Below, in pieces: positions 61,446-64,000 of a stretch of 64,000 nucleotides of DNA. Source of the DNA: Devosia lucknowensis (lineage in GTDB: Bacteria > Pseudomonadota > Alphaproteobacteria > Rhizobiales > Devosiaceae); contig NZ_FXWK01000001.1 in the NCBI RefSeq assembly GCF_900177655.1, positions 1,364,001 through 1,428,000 on the forward strand, given 5' to 3'. A model generated the notes under the pieces. That model was given only the letters and a program-made list of their open reading frames with translations. It was not told where the DNA came from and searched no databases. How positions within the stretch are numbered: the first letter of the stretch is position 1; each line of letters begins with the position of its first letter. The position numbers were made by a program, and so were the translations under genes.

Positions 61446-62783
61446 ATGCAAGCAGCGACTCGGTCCCGTCTGACCCTCACCTGCATCCTGATCACCATTC
61501 TGATCGATATGATCGGGGTGGGAATTATTGTGCCTGTCCTGCCTGAGCTGCTCGAAGAGCTGACCGGCGGCAGCGTGGCGCAGGCAGCGGTGATCGGCGG
61601 ATACCTGGTATTCGCCTATGCCTTCATGCAGTTCGTGTTCTCGCCGGTGCTGGGCAACCTGTCCGACCGCTTCGGGCGCCGTCCGGTGCTTCTTCTCTCC
61701 CTTCTTGGCCTCACCTTCGATTACCTGATGATGGCGATCGCGCCCTTCGTCTGGTACCTCTTCATCGGCCGCATTATCGCCGGCATCGCCGGTGCCGCGC
61801 TGGCGACGGCAACGGCCTACATGGCCGACATCACGCCGCCCCATAAGCGCACGCACCGCTTCGGCCTCATCGGCGCCGCCTTCGGCCTCGGGTTCATCAT
61901 CGGACCGGTGATCGGTGGCGAACTAGGCGAATTTGGCCCGCGCGTGCCGTTCTTCGCCGCGGCCGGCCTCGCCTTCGCCAACTTCCTGTTCGGCCTGCTG
62001 GTGCTGCCCGAGAGCCTGCCCAAGGCCAACCGGCGCAAGTTCGATATCCGCCGCGCCAACCCGCTCGGCGCGGTGATCGCCCTGCGGCAATATTCGTCGG
62101 TTCTATGGCTTCTGGCCGTCCTGTTCTTCCTCCAGCTCGCCACCCAGGCCCTGCCGACTATTTTCAGCTATTTCACGGTCGAGGTGTTCAATTTCTCCTC
62201 CTCGACCATCGGCCGCACCCTTGGCGCCTTCGGCATCGGCTTCGCCTTCAGCCAGGCCGTGCTGACCGCCCCGCTCTCGAAGGGCCTGGGCGAACCCGTC
62301 GTGGGCATCGTCGGGCTGCTGGCCGCCGCGACGGCCTTTGCCGGCATCGCCTTCTCGGCAGATGTCTACCAGCTCTATCTCTTCATCGCCGTCGGTACGA
62401 TCAGCGGCCTTGCGCCCCCGGCCATCAATGGCGTGTTGTCGCGCCAGGTGCCGGACAACGGCCAGGGCGAACTGCAGGGCGCGGTGAACGCGGCCAGCTC
62501 CCTCGCGACGATCATCGGCCCGCTCGGCGCGACGCAGATCTTCTCCTACTACACAAGCGCACCCTCCACCGGGCACTACTTCCCCGGCGCGCCGTTCATT
62601 GCCTGCGCCATTGCCGTGGTCATCGCGCTCGTGATCTTCGCCATCGCGGCGCTTCGTTTCGACCTCGGCCGCCGCCCGAGCATTGCCGACCATCCCCACG
62701 CGCCCGAAATGCCGCCTCCCGGCCAGGTGCGCACGCCACCGATCGATGACGATGACCGCTTTAACGATCCGCCCCGCCGCTGA
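61446..62783 (+). CDS. MFS drug efflux transporter, TetA-like
   Basis: A 445-residue twelve-segment major facilitator. The signature ITILIDMIGVGIIVPVLPELLEEL and GNLSDRFGRRPVLLLSLLGLTFDYLMMAIAPFVWYLFIGRIIAGIAGAALATATAYMADITPPHKRTHRFGLIGAAFGLGFIIGPVIGG is the Tet(A)/multidrug 12-TM DHA1 pattern. A Gly-rich loop precedes the second half VFNFSSSTIGRTLGAFGIGFAF. The C-terminal tail is charged and Pro-rich (PPPGQVRTPPIDDDDRF). MQAATRSRLTLT is the start at 61446. Its end overlaps the GNAT gene by 38 bases. Confidence 0.87.
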   Translation: MQAATRSRLTLTCILITILIDMIGVGIIVPVLPELLEELTGGSVAQAAVIGGYLVFAYAFMQFVFSPVLGNLSDRFGRRPVLLLSLLGLTFDYLMMAIAPFVWYLFIGRIIAGIAGAALATATAYMADITPPHKRTHRFGLIGAAFGLGFIIGPVIGGELGEFGPRVPFFAAAGLAFANFLFGLLVLPESLPKANRRKFDIRRANPLGAVIALRQYSSVLWLLAVLFFLQLATQALPTIFSYFTVEVFNFSSSTIGRTLGAFGIGFAFSQAVLTAPLSKGLGEPVVGIVGLLAAATAFAGIAFSADVYQLYLFIAVGTISGLAPPAINGVLSRQVPDNGQGELQGAVNAASSLATIIGPLGATQIFSYYTSAPSTGHYFPGAPFIACAIAVVIALVIFAIAALRFDLGRRPSIADHPHAPEMPPPGQVRTPPIDDDDRFNDPPRR

Positions 62784-63246
62784 GACCGACTGGCCCGATA
62801 TCCATCGCATCATCGGTCCGGTCCTCTCCGCCGGGGAGACCTATACGATCGATACCAGTCTCGATGAGGCGGGGCTCAGGGCCTATTGGCTGATGGACGC
62901 GCATGAAGTGTTCGTGGCCGAATGGGACGGCGTTGTGGTGGGCACCTATTATCTCATGGCCAACCAGCGTGGGAACGGCGCCCATGTCGCCAATTGCGGC
63001 TACATGACCGCGCCGGAAGCGCGCGGCAAGGGCGTGGCGCGGACTATGTGCGTCCATTCCCTGGACCGCGCCAGGCAACGCGGCTTTCGCGCCATGCAAT
63101 TTAACCACGTCGTCTCGACCAATGTCGGCGCAGTCGCGCTTTGGCAGAAGCTGGGCTTTGATATTGTCGGAACGCTGCCCAAGGCGTTCAACCATCCGGT
63201 CCACGGCTATGTGGACAGCTATGTGATGTTCCAGATGCTGGTCTAG
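62746..63246 (+). CDS. GNAT-family N-acetyltransferase
   Basis: A 166-residue acetyltransferase, starting MTMTALTIRPAAETDWPDIHRIIGPVLSAGETYTIDTSLDE. The CoA-binding core is GYMTAPEARGKGVARTMCVHSLDRARQRGFRAMQFNHVVSTNVGAVALWQKLGFDIVGTLPKAF (V/R-x-x-G-x-G/A motif in RGKGVA, and the ALWQKLGF motif). YV-SYVMFQML ends the fold. Small molecule or amino-terminal acetylation are possible. It overlaps the transporter gene, which suggests co-expression, possibly in resistance (inference). Confidence 0.87.
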   Translation: MTMTALTIRPAAETDWPDIHRIIGPVLSAGETYTIDTSLDEAGLRAYWLMDAHEVFVAEWDGVVVGTYYLMANQRGNGAHVANCGYMTAPEARGKGVARTMCVHSLDRARQRGFRAMQFNHVVSTNVGAVALWQKLGFDIVGTLPKAFNHPVHGYVDSYVMFQMLV

Positions 63247-63255
63247 AGCCCAAAC

Positions 63256-63283
63256 AAAAAGCCCCGCCGAAGCGGGGCTTTTC
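63256..63283. terminator. Bidirectional terminator between the GNAT and gnd genes
   Basis: AAAAAGCCCCGC-CGAA-GCGGGGCTTTT forms a stem flanked by T-rich tracts on both strands and stands between two converging genes. Confidence 0.92.
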
Positions 63284-63288
63284 TTTTC

Positions 63289-64000
63289 TTACTTCCCGAG
63301 AGTGCTCGGCCAGGTGCCGTGCAGATCCGTGCCGCGGCCTTCGATTTCGAAGCCGTGGGCGCCAAAGAAGTCGCGCTGGCCCTGCGTCAGGTTAGCAGTG
63401 CCCTGGGCCTGACGGTAGCTGTCGAAATAGCTCAGCGACGCCGAGAGGCAGATCATCGGGAATTCGCCGATGGCCGCGGCGGCCACGACCTTACGCAGGC
63501 TCGGATGGCTGTCCTTCATGATGGTCACGAAGTCGGGAACCACGAGCAGATTGACGGCCTCGCCCTTGGCATAGGCCGAGCTCATCTGATCGAGGAAGCG
63601 GGAGCGGATGATGCAGCCCGCGCGCCAGATCTTGGCGATCGTGGCCAGCGGCAACGACCAGCCGAACTCTTCCGACGCCTTGGCGATCACGGCAAAGCCC
63701 TGGGCATAGCTGACGATCTTGCCGGCCAGCAGCGCCTTTTCGAGATCAGCGAGGGTAACGTCGGTCTTGGCGCGGTTGGGCTTGCCGTAGACGCCTTCGG
63801 CGGCGACGCGCTCGGACTTGCGCGAGGACAGCGAACGCGCCGCGACAGCGCCCTCGATGGCGGTGGCGGGCACGCCCATCTGCTGGGCGACCACGGCGGA
63901 CCACATGCCGGTGCCCTTCTGGCCGGCCTTGTCGAGAATCAGGTCGACCAGCGGCTTGCCGGTCTGGTCATCGACGGCGTCGAGGACGTGACCGGTGATC
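63289..64000 (-). CDS. gnd: 6-phosphogluconate dehydrogenase, partial (N-terminus beyond right edge)
   Basis: The visible 236 codons are the C-terminal part of the NADP 6-phosphogluconate dehydrogenase that feeds the pentose phosphate pathway. The reading is open to the right edge (ITGHVLDAVDDQTGKPLVDLILDKAGQKGTGMWSAVVAQQMG). The conserved KGTGMW, a Gly-rich helix region, GKIVSYAQGFAVIAKASEEFGWSLPLATIAKIWRAGCIIRSRFLDQM and FDSYRQAQGTANLTQGQRDFFGAHGFE are diagnostic of the all-alpha domain. The catalytic N-terminal half is outside the window. Confidence 0.93.
   Translation of the reverse strand, partial: ITGHVLDAVDDQTGKPLVDLILDKAGQKGTGMWSAVVAQQMGVPATAIEGAVAARSLSSRKSERVAAEGVYGKPNRAKTDVTLADLEKALLAGKIVSYAQGFAVIAKASEEFGWSLPLATIAKIWRAGCIIRSRFLDQMSSAYAKGEAVNLLVVPDFVTIMKDSHPSLRKVVAAAAIGEFPMICLSASLSYFDSYRQAQGTANLTQGQRDFFGAHGFEIEGRGTDLHGTWPSTLGK

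Overview
The window is high-GC DNA from an alphaproteobacterium, most likely in the Hyphomicrobiales and perhaps Devosiaceae. That placement is inferred from gene content: a DUF3126 protein, a DUF2336 protein, a bacterial transglutaminase-like cysteine proteinase, a PAS_5 protein, a CysNC fusion, and a ROK-regulated xylose ABC operon. No 16S or other marker gene is present, so the genus is a guess.

Bases 1 to about 20958 are most of a tailed prophage of the HK97/siphovirus type, almost entirely on the minus strand. In transcription order from the right end it carries integrase, AlpA-like excisionase, a PrimPol-helicase replication protein, small unknown genes, an ORC/TniB-like AAA+ ATPase, an HNH nuclease, small and large terminase, portal, S49 prohead protease, major capsid, head-tail connectors, tail tube, tail chaperone, tape measure, and the start of a further tail gene cut by the left edge. 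Lysis genes and a classical repressor are not in the window. The integrase-side junction at about 20948-20958 matches the 3' end (acceptor strand, discriminator A, CCA) of a tRNA, probably tRNA-Tyr, so the full tRNA should sit beyond the left edge.

The most unusual prophage features are noncoding. (1) At 13130-13551, 17 exact copies plus one near copy of a 9-mer TGC(A/C)C(G/A)ATG occur in both orientations beside the packaging genes. (2) At 16757-16934 lies a cluster of TGTCCGGACA-type palindromes. (3) A lone AAA+ ATPase gene is fenced by a terminator and a strongly structured 260-bp region upstream, and by a 125-bp element with 18-bp inverted repeats downstream. This looks like a self-contained accessory cassette. 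Other oddities are a perfect 21-copy hexanucleotide repeat coding for a Thr-Glu tract, a plus-strand zinc-ribbon gene broken by a Trp-to-TGA change, and a probable -1 frameshift in the tail chaperone.

Bases 20959-64000 are chromosome. They carry rlmB and neighbours, a CPBP protease, an alditol-oxidase-like flavoprotein, a lipoprotein deacetylase and glutathione-dependent formaldehyde dehydrogenase. Next come two tandem DUF1345 membrane proteins, a xylose-type ABC transporter (xylFHG) with a divergent ROK regulator, and GDP-mannose genes (manC, with manB about 9 kb away). Sulfate activation (cysD-cysNC, and cysE near 58 kb) is followed by secreted proteins of unknown function, arfB, thrS, yidD with an IscU-like scaffold, folE, a CorA-type transporter, hisI and a rhomboid protease. 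The right part holds PAS, PilZ and transglutaminase-like proteins, an alpha/beta hydrolase, a zinc-finger protein, an FAD monooxygenase, a TetA-like MFS exporter, a GNAT enzyme, and the 3' part of gnd at the right edge. Genes here are short operons or single units, several separated by clear bidirectional terminators.
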